Origin: Puccinia triticina | Taxonomy: Eukaryota > Basidiomycota > Pucciniomycetes > Pucciniales > Pucciniaceae | DNA: 64,000 nucleotides | Reading direction: 5' to 3' | Assembly: GCF_026914185.1 (NCBI RefSeq) | Contig: NC_070558.1 | Span: 4,402,001-4,466,000, forward strand | Part shown: positions 7,954 through 18,501 of the stretch, one piece after another | Numbering within the stretch: position 1 is the stretch's first letter | How the letters are laid out: each line of letters begins with the position of its first letter | Translations under genes and position numbers: made by a program | The notes under the pieces: generated by a model | What the model was told of the DNA's origin: nothing | Databases searched by the model: none | Seen by the model: the letters and a program-made list of their open reading frames with translations, nothing else

Positions 7954-9402
7954 ATGGATGATCCAAACGATTCGGTCGGTAACTGCGAAAGAAGTCTCGG
8001 CCAAATGTCCTTCCTTCCCCCCGTCAACTTTATTCCACGCTTTCGGCCTATAACTAGGAATCCGGAACATGAGCGGATTTGGAAACAAGGAGGTAAGTGG
8101 AATGATTCTTTCAGCCTTGAGATTCCAGCGGTACCTCGACTGATCTTGGCAAGAAACCTCTTCAATCGAACTGTAGATGCGGTAATAGAAAGCTTTCAAA
8201 GAATGGTTACTAAGTACGACGAGTCCGCCGACCGGCGCCTTGAGAACTTTCGAGCAAATCACGTCAAGTTCACAATCGACGAGCTGACCCGGAATGAAGC
8301 GACCTTGAACCATCTAGTGTCGAACCTCCTGCCTATGTTACGGTCTCAAATCATCAGGCTATTGAAATCACTAAACCCATTTGGCTTGCAGCAAGAACCA
8401 GAGTCAAAAATCCGGCTCATCTCTCAGAACCGATTAAACGTTGAAAAAACTATAGACATATTGAGAGCTTGGATCGTTAAGGTCTGTCCAGGCCGCTTGG
8501 TTAAACCATACCCATCCAGTGACCATCACTACAAACGATCAAAATCATTCAGACTTTTTACCTTGAAAAAGTATATTTTTGAGGCCTCGCTAGACATTGG
8601 TCGAAGCTGTCGTGTAGCCTCCGAGCTCCTCCACCACGCGAAATGCTCGGCAGATGCACATAGCCAGCAGACGAAAAAAACGTATTATCAGGGGCTATTG
8701 GCAGCCAAGAGGGCAGTTGGGTCGATCCACGCGGCTATCGAATGTATCAAAGGATCTGAATTAGATGTCGCTGAGAAGAGTTGGCAATCGCGCTTGACGG
8801 GTATTGACTACAGCATGCGAATCATCATGTGCTTAATCACGCCTGCAACTAATTCTAGTCGCCGTAGGAAAAAATTTGGCGATGAATCAGTCATTCACCT
8901 CTCTAAGTCGGCAATAACATGGATCAAGGTCCACAAGCTCTTCTTTGTCAAGTTCTTCTCCAAACGCGGGGCTATTAGGAGAAATCTTCCATGTTTTACA
9001 GAGTTGTGTTCGGATCAAATCCTATCTATAGTCCGATCGATCGAGGACGTTGCTGAGGACCTTAATGGACTTGTTGAACGCTTGAAAGAGGCGGATAGGA
9101 TTGGCGACTACATCATTAACGACAGTCTGCGTTCATCAGCCGCCGCTCTCAAAGCTCGTTTCGATGCTCCTATGGTTCTCCTACTCCTTTATCTCATTCC
9201 TCTGATCCCCGATATCGCCACTCAAAATGATTACAGAGATTGGTTGCTTACTTGGAACACTCAGCGCAATTTAGCCTGCGAGAACTACATCGATATCTCC
9301 AGGTCATTAATCGACCGCGAGTCTGACGGCCACGAGTCCGACGACCACGAGTCCGACAGCTACCACTCCTCCGATTCCTACGAGTCCGACTACCGCTTCT
9401 AA
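7954..9402 (+). CDS. Family gene A: rust GSELDVA-type protein with acidic tail
   Basis: Two exons are proposed, 7954-8092 and 8177-9402, giving 454 residues. The intron (GTAAGT...TAG) is 84 bp and contains no in-frame stop, so unspliced RNA would also be open. Splicing is supported by genes C to F, which have an intron at the same codon after Q-G or K-G. Exon 2 is mostly helical in appearance. Family landmarks are QEPESKIRLIS, HHYKRSKSFRL, GSELDVAEKSW, a basic FFVKFFSKRGAIRRN segment and LLLLYLIPLIPD near the C-terminus, followed by Y-W-W residues. The last 35 residues form a Ser/Asp/Glu tail (ESD repeats). There is no signal peptide or clear membrane span. I do not recognise a biochemical function. 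Confidence 0.85.
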   Translation: MDDPNDSVGNCERSLGQMSFLPPVNFIPRFRPITRNPEHERIWKQGGKWNDSFSLEIPAVPRLILARNLFNRTVDAVIESFQRMVTKYDESADRRLENFRANHVKFTIDELTRNEATLNHLVSNLLPMLRSQIIRLLKSLNPFGLQQEPESKIRLISQNRLNVEKTIDILRAWIVKVCPGRLVKPYPSSDHHYKRSKSFRLFTLKKYIFEASLDIGRSCRVASELLHHAKCSADAHSQQTKKTYYQGLLAAKRAVGSIHAAIECIKGSELDVAEKSWQSRLTGIDYSMRIIMCLITPATNSSRRRKKFGDESVIHLSKSAITWIKVHKLFFVKFFSKRGAIRRNLPCFTELCSDQILSIVRSIEDVAEDLNGLVERLKEADRIGDYIINDSLRSSAAALKARFDAPMVLLLLYLIPLIPDIATQNDYRDWLLTWNTQRNLACENYIDISRSLIDRESDGHESDDHESDSYHSSDSYESDYRF

Positions 9403-9706
9403 AAAACTAGCAAAATCGTTTCTCTCTTCTTCTGTTATTTGATGTACTGGTTCAGCTTCAGACAATTTAAAACGGGCGCGTATGTGTATGTAGGCTCAAT
9501 TTTCCTGTGCTGTAGACTTTGATCAGGTCCGATTTCCAGGAAAAAAAAATCACTGCCAACAACACCAACCTGGGGGCTCTACTTTGAACGCCCCCAAATG
9601 CAAGAATCTCCTGATCTTGCATCAGGAGTTTCCAACCTGGAGGCAGAAAACCTTTTGTCCGTAACGGGTTACCTCCCGGAGTCCGGACTGCTCCTTACTA
9701 AAGTAA

Positions 9707-10850
9707 GGCCCCAATTATAAACACAATTTTGAGATTATTTTGAGATTATTTTGAAATTGTTTTGAAATCAAAACCAACTTTGTTTTGAGTTCTTTTCATT
9801 TCAAAATAATCCCAAAACTCTTCAAGCACACCCAAGAGGGGTGTTTGAGATTCCAAAATCTCAACATTTTGAACAGGCAGTATGCCTGTATGGTGCCTCA
9901 GACCCCCCCCCCCCCCCCATTTAATGGCTGTATTGGGTCGGCGGAGTTCGCCGGGCGGGGGTTGGCTGACACATGAAAAAAACTGCTGCTGCAGTACCAA
10001 TATACAGCAGTTCCAAGAAAGCTTGCGTTTCCGGACCTGCAATTCTGCCCCCCAAACTTGACTTCAACTTCAGCCACATCCCCCCTGTATTCTGGACAGC
10101 CCAGGTTATACAGGGCTGTGGGGCCTGACTGGGCAGCCTGCTGCCCGGTCATGCCCCGTGGGCACAGGGGAGCAGAGGACCGCTGGACTCAAAATTTGAT
10201 GAGGAGTCCAATGGTGCCACTCTCAAAAGCTAAAAGCTAACTATCACAAAGATTGTAACTTTTGCAACAAATGCATGTTCCTGTATGGCAATGGCCATAC
10301 AGGAGGCAATACAGGTGGCTGAAGTTGAGTTTGGGGGGCAAAATCTCAGGTCCAGAAGCGCAAGCTTTCTTGGAACTGCTGTACCAGATTGTGTTCCATG
10401 ATTGCACTCACTGACAAAAATACTGATGGCCTACCCTTACAAACCTCCAGGAAGCCCGTGCTTGTGTGTTATTCTGCTCGTTCAAAAGCCAGGTGGCAAG
10501 GAGCTGATTTGTTGAGTTGATCATTGGGAGGGGGATCATTGTGTGCGTGTTGGCCTGGTGAGGTGTGGCAAGGAGTGTGGGTTGTTTTTTGGTTCAGACA
10601 GCCAAGGCTGAACAGGCAATCTGTATTCTATCCAGCTTGCCCGTGTCACAGACATCTTGCCCCTGCCTGCCCACTCCGGCAGGCTACTTGCTCAGGGATG
10701 CACAATTTTCTATATGTGCACCCTGTTGTTTGAAGTTTTTCCAAGAGGATTTTGAAATCAAAAATCTTTCATTTTGATTTCGTTTCTGTTTTGAAATTCT
10801 CTTCAAATACTTTCAAAATAAAACTCAAAATTTTGTTTATAATTGGGGCC
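9707..10850. mobile_element. PIF/Harbinger-type non-autonomous element, TAA duplication
   Basis: The terminal repeats are GGCCCCAATTATAAACA... and its inverse (...tgtttataattggggcc), about 25 bp long. TAA lies outside both ends (9704-9706, 10851-10853). Inside is a second, larger inverted repeat (about 9970-10090 against 10310-10390) built around tgaagttga and cagcagttcc. A run of C lies at about 9902-9920. There is no transposase ORF. Confidence 0.85.
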
Positions 10851-10931
10851 TAAGTGCGCGCACACAACTGGTTCACACAGCATCTAATTCTCAATACCAC
10901 CAGTCATTGAGTGTTGTGAGTACTCACTCAG

Positions 10932-11809
10932 TAGGGATGTAAATGGGTTGGGTCAAATTGGAAAGACCTGAGACCCAATGGGTTCTGGGTCGGGTTTGGG
11001 CAGCCCTCAGGCCTCTCTTCAAAAAACCAACCCGGCTCATTGAGACCCAATTAAATAATTGGGTTGGGTTCAGGCAGGGTTTTTCCCATTTGGGTCGGCC
11101 CATGAACCCAATTGCAACCCAAAATGAGGCTATCCACGCTTCAGTCCAACCAAAAAATGTATGTACATCATACTCAATCACTCGCCAAGAGGGATACGGC
11201 GAGATAAATTTGTACCAGCTTGCTGAGAGGAATACATACCTCCTGGCGAGCTGGACTTCAATCAGCTCGCCAAGAGGAATACATACCTCTCGGCAAGACA
11301 GACTTTTTCAGAAGCTCAGCACGAGGAATGCATACCTCCCGGAGAGCTAGACTTATGAGCAGCTCGCCAAGAGGAATAAATACCTCTTGGCCCAAGAGGA
11401 ATAAATACCTCTTGGCGGGATGGATTTGTACCAGCTTGCCAAGAGGACTACATACCTCTAGGAGAGCTGTTCAAAGCCCAGCTTGCCGGCCCAAGTCCAG
11501 CTCACTGGGAGGTATGTATTTCTCTGAGCTGGACTTGGGTCAATTGTCCAGGGTGTCTTGGTGTACATGTCCCTGCACGCCAGAAAAATATGGTGTACAC
11601 AGGTTTTTCAAGAATGGTGCAAACATTTGGTGTGCATTTAGCATGACTTATGTTGTCTTGGGTTGGCCCAAGACCCAACCCGGACCCAACTCCTCATTAA
11701 TGGGTTTGGGTTTGGGCACTAAATTTGCAGTTTTGCCCCAACTCAACCTGACCCGGTGCTCACGTTGGATTGGGTTTGGGCACCATTTTCCAACCCGTTT
11801 ACATCCCTA
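10932..11809. mobile_element. hAT-like non-autonomous element with TAGGGATGTAAATGGG ends
   Basis: The left end is TAGGGATGTAAATGGGTTGG and the right end is its inverse with one change (ccaacccgtttacatcccta). The flanks tcactcag (10924-10931) and tcacttgg (11810-11817) agree at six of eight bases, as a decayed 8-bp duplication would. Removing the element restores a palindromic unit of the host array. The outer thirds are rich in gggttgggt; the centre carries a different palindromic array (11186-11520). Confidence 0.7.
11186..11520. repeat. Palindromic array (CTCGCCAAGAGG...CCTCTTGGCGAG type)
   Basis: About seven units of the form gctcgccaagaggaatacatacctcttggcgagctggac occur as cargo inside the hAT-like element at 10932-11809. 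The arms gccaagagg and cctcttggc are complementary around aatacata. Confidence 0.8.
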
Positions 11810-13164
11810 TCACTTGGTGACCAGTACAGACCTGACCGGCCATCAAGTGTTGTGTCACTCAATGGCCGGTACAGACCCAACCGTCCATCAAGTGTTGTGT
11901 CACCCAATGGCTGGTAGTGATACAAACCCAACCGGCTATCAAGTGTTGTGTCACCCAATGGCTGGTACAAACCCGACCGGCCATCAAGTGACACAACACT
12001 CAATGGCTGGTACAGACCCGACTGGCCATCAAGTGTTGCATTGTTGTGTCACTCAATGCCAGTACAGACCTGACCGGCCATTGAGTGTTGTGTCACTTGA
12101 TGGCCGGTAAAAACCTGACTGGCCATTGAGTGTTGTGTCACTCAATGGCTGGTAAAAACCTGACTGGCCATCAAGTCTTGTGTCACTTGATGGCTGGTAC
12201 AGACACGACCAGCCATTGAGTCTTGTGTCACTCAATGGCCGGTACAAACCTGACTGGCCATTGAGTATTTTGTCACTCAATGGCCGTAACAAACCTGACA
12301 GGCCATTGAGTGTTGTGTCACCCAATGGCCATTACAGAGCCAACCGGCCATTGAGTGTTTTCTCACTCAATCGCTGGTACAGACCCGACCAGCCATCAAG
12401 TGTTGTGTCACTTGATGGCCAGTACAAACCCAACCGGCCATCAAGTGTTGTGTCACTCAATGGCCGGTACTGACCCAACCAGTGATTGAGTTGCGTGCGT
12501 AATCACATGATTACCGGTTGAGTGTGTGCTGGCTCATACTCAATGACCGGTATGCGGGTGTGATTGGGGATGGGTAAAAACACTCTGGAGGGAGTGTTTC
12601 TGACCTTTTTCCTGCTCCTGGACCTGATCTCCTGGAGCCTTTTTTGAAGAAGCAAATCAGGTCCGCAGGAGAGGTTCCAGGTCCATTTTTCCTGATTCCT
12701 GGGACCTGTACAACCTGATTTTCAACTTTGAAACACCCTATTGTTATACTTTCTAGCAACATGAAGATAGAAAAAATCTGACTACACCACGGGTCATCCA
12801 GGACATCCATTGGCTGGACCAATGGTCACACCTTTGGCTGTCTGGCTCCGGCGCAGGTGGGTCTATCCTTTGGACGGACATTGTACTTCCCTCGCGTTGG
12901 ATGGTTGGGACAAACCCATGGACGGACCAGGAAACATTTAGCGGATGATTGAAGGACCATCCTCTGGATGGCTCCACATTCCAGCGGGCATGAAAAAATG
13001 ATTCATCCCGGCCAGCCCGCACGATTCATTGCTTGTAGGTGGGGTCAAACATGCAACCTTCCACACAAGACCAGTGTAGGGCCACGCTCTCCCAGCTACG
13101 CCACGTAGACAACACCTGCAATCATTGCCACCTTCATCACATAAAGACTGCAGCCAACAATATC

Positions 13165-13424
13165 CCTTTGCCATCCAACAGTCTATTGGACACTCTTGAT
13201 CAAGGGTGTCCAAGGTTTTTTTTTTGGTGTCCATTGGACACCCTCATGAATCAAGGGTGTCTGATGCACAGTGTTTCTTGTGTTCATTGGACACTCTCAA
13301 CTGAGAGTGTCCGCTGGGCAACTTGTTTGGTGTCCATTGGACACTCCAGCTGGAGTGTCTGATTGTTGGAGGGCACATTTGCGTGAAAAGCGTCCATTGT
13401 ACACTCCTGGAGGAGAGTGTCTGA
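13165..13424. repeat. Palindromic array (GTCCATTGGACACTC type)
   Basis: About five units of gtccattggacactc, a short complementary centre such as ctcaactgagag or cagctggag, and gagtgtcc. Nearly the same unit is repeated at 31840-32075 inside a related element. Confidence 0.8.
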
Positions 13425-14571
13425 TGTAAGACTCAAAAGTGGTAATGAAACCCTTTTGCTGAATGGTGAAGGGTATGATGGAGTTGCAAGCTCTGCCCTT
13501 CTGTTATCAGTCAACAAGACCCACCAAGCTCAGCTTGGCAAGTTTTATTAAGTGATAGGTCTGGTCTGTTCCAGATGAAATCTGTTTGACTGGCAACTTG
13601 TAAGTGTTTTAATTACTTTGTTATAAGGGTTGAATTATTGTTATAAGGGTTGAGTTGTTATTATAGGGGGTTTAGGATTTGAGTGTGGATGAGTGTTGGG
13701 TTACTTGTGAGTTCTGGGTGAGGAACTGGGGAGCAGGCCACTGGGGGTGGAGAGAGCTCCTTTTATAGACAAAAGTGGAGCCCCAAAGGGGCTTGTGGGT
13801 TAGGGTTTCGGCTAATCTAGACAGCAGGGTGAGGGATTTTAGCTGATGGGAGTAGATACAAATGATGTCATAACCCCTCAGGGGTGCATGAATGGTGTCA
13901 GAATATACCACAGAACATTCTAAATATGCCAGGGGTGCATACATGATGTCAGAATATACAAAAGAACATTATAAAGCATGCATGAGGTGACAGTAGACTG
14001 CATGAGCTGTCATACAGGGGGAATTAGTGTATACACAAAGTCTGAGGCTGCAGAAACAGTGTAAATGATGTCATACTATGTATATAAATGAGTGTATTTA
14101 GCTAATATGTAATGAGTGTAGCCTGACAGGGAGATGTATGTTTGTATCCTGTGATATGTATAAGTGTCCTACTGTGAAACTTGGGTTGAAGCAGGTGACA
14201 GCTGGGTCACTGGGGCTGGCCGTGTGATAGGTGTCCATCAACGCTGCAACCAATCCGGGACAGGGATCGGGATTAGAATGTATTGTATCACGATACTGCC
14301 CGATATTTAGTATCGGGATTGTATTGTGTTTCCAATACGATACATTTATTGGCAAAATTGTGGATTTTGCATCCAATCCGATACACAGGATCTTCCTCCT
14401 GTGTATCTCCAAGACCAATACAATACAGCCAAAGTGCGATATGTATTGGGCTGTATAGGAAAGACAGCGGCTGCGCCGTAACCCAGGTGTCATGTCCATG
14501 TCCACCCCTTTGCGCCACCCTCCGCCAGCCCATGGCACCATCCATCCACCCCGCCATTGCCATCGCCACCA

Positions 14572-14690
14572 CCACCGTCCACTCGCACCCGCCACCGTCC
14601 ACTCGCACCCGCCACCGTCCACTCGCACCCGCCACCGTCCACTCGCACCCGCCACCGTCCACTCGCACCCGCCACCGTCCACTCGCCAAC
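14572..14690. repeat. 20-bp minisatellite CCACCGTCCACTCGCACCCG
   Basis: Between five and six near-perfect copies occur just inside the hAT left end. A longer piece (ccactcgcacccg...gcacatagg..agatccc) recurs at about 14819-14870, a direct duplication upstream of the transposase start. Confidence 0.9.
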
Positions 14691-14871
14691 GGCACATAGG
14701 CAAGATCCCTTTGAGACGCCCACGGTGACTCAGAGCAGATCCGCCGCCGGAGCCCTTGACTCGCCACTGCCGACCACCCTCAAATCACAGCTCCTCCTCC
14801 TTGACCGCAACGGTAAACCACTCGCACCCGCCACCGTCCACTCGCCAACAGCACATAGGAGAGATCCCGAA

Positions 14872-17806
14872 ATGGCCCGATCATGTGCATCACCTCGCCG
14901 AACCCCGTCCCGGCCACCATCTCGCCAGTCTACTCGCATCAGAACCCCCGCCTGCTCAAACGCTAATTCTCTTCAGACCAATCAAGATTCTCAGAGAAGA
15001 TCAGAAGTTCCACCAAGCCCTAACAATTCTACTGGAAAATCAAAAAGAAAGCAGAAGAGAAAGAAAAGTGGTACTACTGCCGATAAGAATTTGGACGAAG
15101 TCGATGATGTGATAGATCACAAACAGGACTCGGACAACGATAACATGAAGGTCAAGAAGTTGAGAGGGAAACCAAAAAGTTCGTTTGATGATGTTTTCAA
15201 TTACTTTGAACCCCCGTTCCATGCAAATGAAGGAGATACCGTAAGTGTTTTATTCATTTTTGACTTCAAGAAAGAGACAAGCTTCACACAACTAATATAT
15301 TCCTGTTCCAGGGCAAGAAAATGATGTATAAGTGCAAGTGGTGCTCAACTGTTTACAAAAAAGGCGTTGGGACCAAATCGAACCTTATGAAGCATTGTGA
15401 TGGTAATCAGCACCGTTTGCCCTGCTCATCACGAATGGACGCAATCGATAAAGGAGCCAATCTCCCGCCCACAGCAAAGGAAATCGAGAACGACATGCAA
15501 GAAGAACAACATGGAACAATGAAGACCTACGCAAAACACACAGTGTTTGACCCAAGGGTCTTTAACCAGCTTCTGGTACTTTGGCTCGTTCGATTCTCGC
15601 TACCCTGGTGCCGGATCAGAGACTTTCTATTGGGTGTTGCGTTCAACTATGCTCGAAGAGGTATTTTTCTCTATTCCCGGACTTGGGCAGCAACCGAGGC
15701 ACATCGGCTCTATCTCAACCTGCAGAACAACGTTGTTTCCAGCTTACAGGTATGTTGTTTTGCTTGTTTTCTCATATGCAAAGCTGACCAAATCCAATCC
15801 TCCCCTTCCAGAAACTAAGCTCCAAATTCACATTGATCCATGATGTCTGGACCACAAAAGGTAACCATCATGCGTTTCTCGGAATCTCAGTCGCTTATGT
15901 TACTGCGGATTGGGAATTTAAAATCTCGCATCTCGGCATGAAGTTTATTGCATCAAGTCACAAGGGAAAGCTTTTGGCAATCCCGTTTGCTAATATTTTG
16001 ACAAAATTTAAACTTGAAGACAAGATAAGTATTTTATTTCATTTCTCTAATTCACCGTCAATTTTCTGAACTAACACATTTGTGATGATGTGTTTTTTAA
16101 TACATCTTAGCTCAAACAACTGATTCAGGCTCGAATAATTTCACGATGGCTTCAGAGATTGATCGGCTTATTTTCATCAAGACTGATATCGATCCCAACC
16201 TTTCAGCAAATCACATTAGATGTTTCTGCCATAAACTTGCGCTGATCCTCAATGCGGGGCTACGGACGATCGAGCTATCAACAAAAGGGTTAGGTACATC
16301 CAAAAACGGCACGCTTGGCTTCACCCCCGCCTTGAACCCCATTGTGGAAGAATCTGAAGAAGTCAACAAAGCCGATCTGTATGTGACCAAGGACACAATT
16401 TTGGCATCCTCCAACAACAATCAAGTTGAGGAGAACAATCATGAGGCGTCCGATGAATGTGAGAGTGACAATGAGCCTGATCCATCGATTGTACCAGATG
16501 AAGGGAAAATGTGATTGACAAAAGCTTAAAAAAGGTACGCTTCTTTCTGCATGTGTTCTAGTTTTTTTGAAGGCTGACAGTTGAATTTTCCGCCTAGGTT
16601 GACTTTGTCATCCAGAGGATCACATCCTCAGCAGCCAAGAGATCCGAGTACAACACGTGGTGCAAAAAACTTGACTTCGACGGGCCCAGCCTCATCGCCG
16701 GGTACGGTATTCGCTGGAACATTAAGTTCCAAAGTCGGGATCGAGGTTATCAAGCTCGAAAGATCATAGCAAAATTGATTGAAAACGAAAACGATCGAGT
16801 GGAACGAGAGGGTGGAAATCACTACTTCAACAATGTTCAAATCACAACGGAAGAGTGGAAGAATGTAAATAGATTAAATGACACTCTCAGTGTGAGTCGA
16901 TCTTTGTTTTAGTCCCTTCAATTTCACACAACACTAATCTATCATGTACGATCTTATTTGTTAGGAATTTTATTATCTGACTAAGAAGATGGAGGGTGAT
17001 TACTCCTCAGCATGTTTACTAATTTCCGAGTATCAACACATCAAATTGTTCATCAAGAAAAAGATGGAATCCTGCTCCAAACCCGAATTCCACACGATGT
17101 TTGCAAGGATGCTCACGAAGACGACTACATATCTCAACAAGGCAATGCGGTGTGATGCAATCCTCATCGCAACTGTTCTCAATCCCAGCTTCCGGCTATC
17201 AATCTTCAAGTTGTACTTCCCTTCCAAACACAGATATGTCTTCGATTTAATGAACAACCTCTTCAATACTCGGAAAGCTCAAGTTGACACAGCATCAAGT
17301 TCAAGACCAGCCCCACCAGTTCTCAATAAACCCGACTCCAGCAAAAAAGTTCAAGAAGAGATTGACTACTTTCCTCAACCGGTCGAAGTCCCTTGTGCAG
17401 ATGAGCTTACAATCTATCTCGAGGGTAAGCATAAGTTACCTACAGCTGAAGCAAGCAAATGCTTAAATTGGTGGAAAGTAAGTCTTTCTACTTTCTAACT
17501 GAACATATAAATTGGTTTTGAGCTTGAATGATATGATAGAACCATGGCCGAGAATTCCCAACGTTGGCCCTCCTCGCCCGAGACTATCTGGCTTGCTCGG
17601 CAACCTCTGCCAGTGTGGAGAGGTGTTTCTCAGCTGCAGCCAACACTTGTAGCAGCGATTGAGGGAGTCTCGCTGCAAGAACTATTGAGCAATGTGTCAG
17701 CTCGCATCAATGGATGGTCCAAGGTGTGAAGCCGGACAAAACTTTTGAGGATGCACAGAACATCATCACCCAGGCCACCGCACAGAAGGCCCTTGAGAAA
17801 CATTGA
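14872..17806 (+). pseudogene. hAT transposase gene (BED finger to dimerisation domain), disabled
   Basis: Proposed exons: 14872-15240, 15312-15749, 15812-16028, 16111-about 16540, 16598-16891, 16965-17477, 17540-17806. Exon 2 encodes a BED-type zinc finger (YKCKWCST...HCDGNQH). Exon 3 has FTLIHDVWTTKGNHHAF and exon 4 TTDSGSNNFTMASEI, both catalytic-core landmarks of fungal hAT transposases. Exon 5 has YGIRWNIKFQSRDR. Exons 6-7 encode the C-terminal dimerisation region (FPTLALLARDYLACSATSAS, then VERCFSAA). Two lesions are visible: near 16500 the frame must shift by one base to continue into the conserved VIDKSLKKV segment, and TGA at 17660-17662 replaces an expected arginine codon (CGA to TGA). 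An unmodelled intron could explain the first lesion, not the second. Confidence 0.88.
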
Positions 17807-18501
17807 GTCTTGAAGACCTCAGTGTATAGTTTTTTTTAATTGACTCCTCATGATTGTATCTGGCAGCTGCCAAACTCTATGTACATCCAAAATAAAATCG
17901 AACTCACCTGCCTAAAATAGTGATCCCTGCAAGCCTGTATCTTTATCGTATTGGTATCGCAATGTGATACCAATACAACCAATCCTTTGGATTGGTTTCT
18001 CGATACAAGATTGAAGGATCGTATTGAGAAGTCAATACGATCCTGAAAATTTTGATACTCTGTATTTGAAAACCAATCCGATAACCTGGATTGGCCAATA
18101 CGTGTCTCGTATCGGATTGGTTGCAGCGTTGTGTCCATGAGGTGTAACTTCCACACTAGAGGGGTCCAGGGTTTCATCCAGTGGTGACTAGGGGTGAAAT
18201 TGGCCGTAGAATCCATTTCTGGGGTCCATTTGGTGGTATCTTGAGGCCTAGTATGAGTAATTATGTGGCATAGATTTTTTATTTATTTTTCCACTTTTCC
18301 GTCTACCACACCGATGGATGCTATTTTTTGGGCGTCCAAATGACGCTTTGGCCAGCAAAGCGGCAATTGGACGCTTTTTGAAACCATCCAAGTGATGCTT
18401 TTGCCCTGCAGCATTCATCAGATGGGGAGCATCCTCTGGACGCTTCCAGGGAAAAAGTGTCCATTGGATGCGGCGGTTTCCCAGAAACCTGCCCCGTGGT
18501 G

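Larger units (their letters stand above)
10890..12545. repeat. Palindromic array (GGCCATTGAGTG type), interrupted by an element
   Basis: At least fourteen units alternate ggccatcaagtg or ggccattgagtg, ttgtgt, and the complementary cactcaatggcc, with spacers like ggtacagacccgacc. Each unit is about 42-48 bases and could fold as a hairpin. Some half-sites have caag and others tgag. The array starts near 10893, is broken by the insertion at 10932-11809, and resumes at 11810. Confidence 0.85.
14239..18131 (+). mobile_element. Complete hAT transposon, 8-bp target duplication
   Basis: The terminal inverted repeats are CAACGCTGCAACCAATCCG and its exact inverse. GTGTCCAT occurs at 14231-14238 and again at 18131-18138; the first G of the right copy can be counted as the last base of the element. 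Subterminal DNA holds many copies of tatcg/cgata and aatacgat, probably transposase-binding repeats. The element carries one multi-exon hAT transposase gene with lesions, so it is structurally complete but probably inactive. It belongs to a different family from the small TAGAGATG MITEs, whose ends differ. Confidence 0.93.
13425..18290. mobile_element. LTR-like sequence starting TGTAAGACTCAAAAG, split by hAT
   Basis: TGTAAGACTCAAAAG, then cccttttgctgaatgg and accaagct.agttttg, closely match the start of the sequence at 40446-42395. After the hAT insertion, 18140-18260 matches the 3' part of that same sequence (gaaattggccgtagaatcc, tatcttgagg). A TG start suggests a solo LTR of a retrotransposon, but I found no clean target duplication and the right boundary is an estimate. 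Confidence 0.45.
12785..18501. mobile_element. CACCACGGG-ended element with TA duplication, containing nested elements
   Basis: It starts at CACCACGGGTCATCC after TA (12783-12784) and ends ...gccccgtggtg before TA (18502-18503). The same ends bound the element at 31694-32651. The two outer parts (12785-13424 and about 18290-18501) share motifs with that copy, such as gtccattggac and atccaagtgatgct. Between them sit an LTR-like sequence starting at 13425 and, inside that, a whole hAT transposon. It appears non-autonomous. Confidence 0.65.

Noticed and set aside
11220..12473. Plus and minus ORFs of up to 296 codons through the palindromic arrays
   Set aside because: The arrays produce repetitive peptides in many frames, units are not a constant multiple of three, and no domain is seen.
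10890..12545. CRISPR array
   Set aside because: Repeats with spacers look superficially similar, but units are palindromes with near-constant spacers, the genome is eukaryotic, and no cas genes are present.
14098..14767. Several long ORFs on both strands through 14490-14700
   Set aside because: They are open only because the 20-bp minisatellite lacks stops in several frames.
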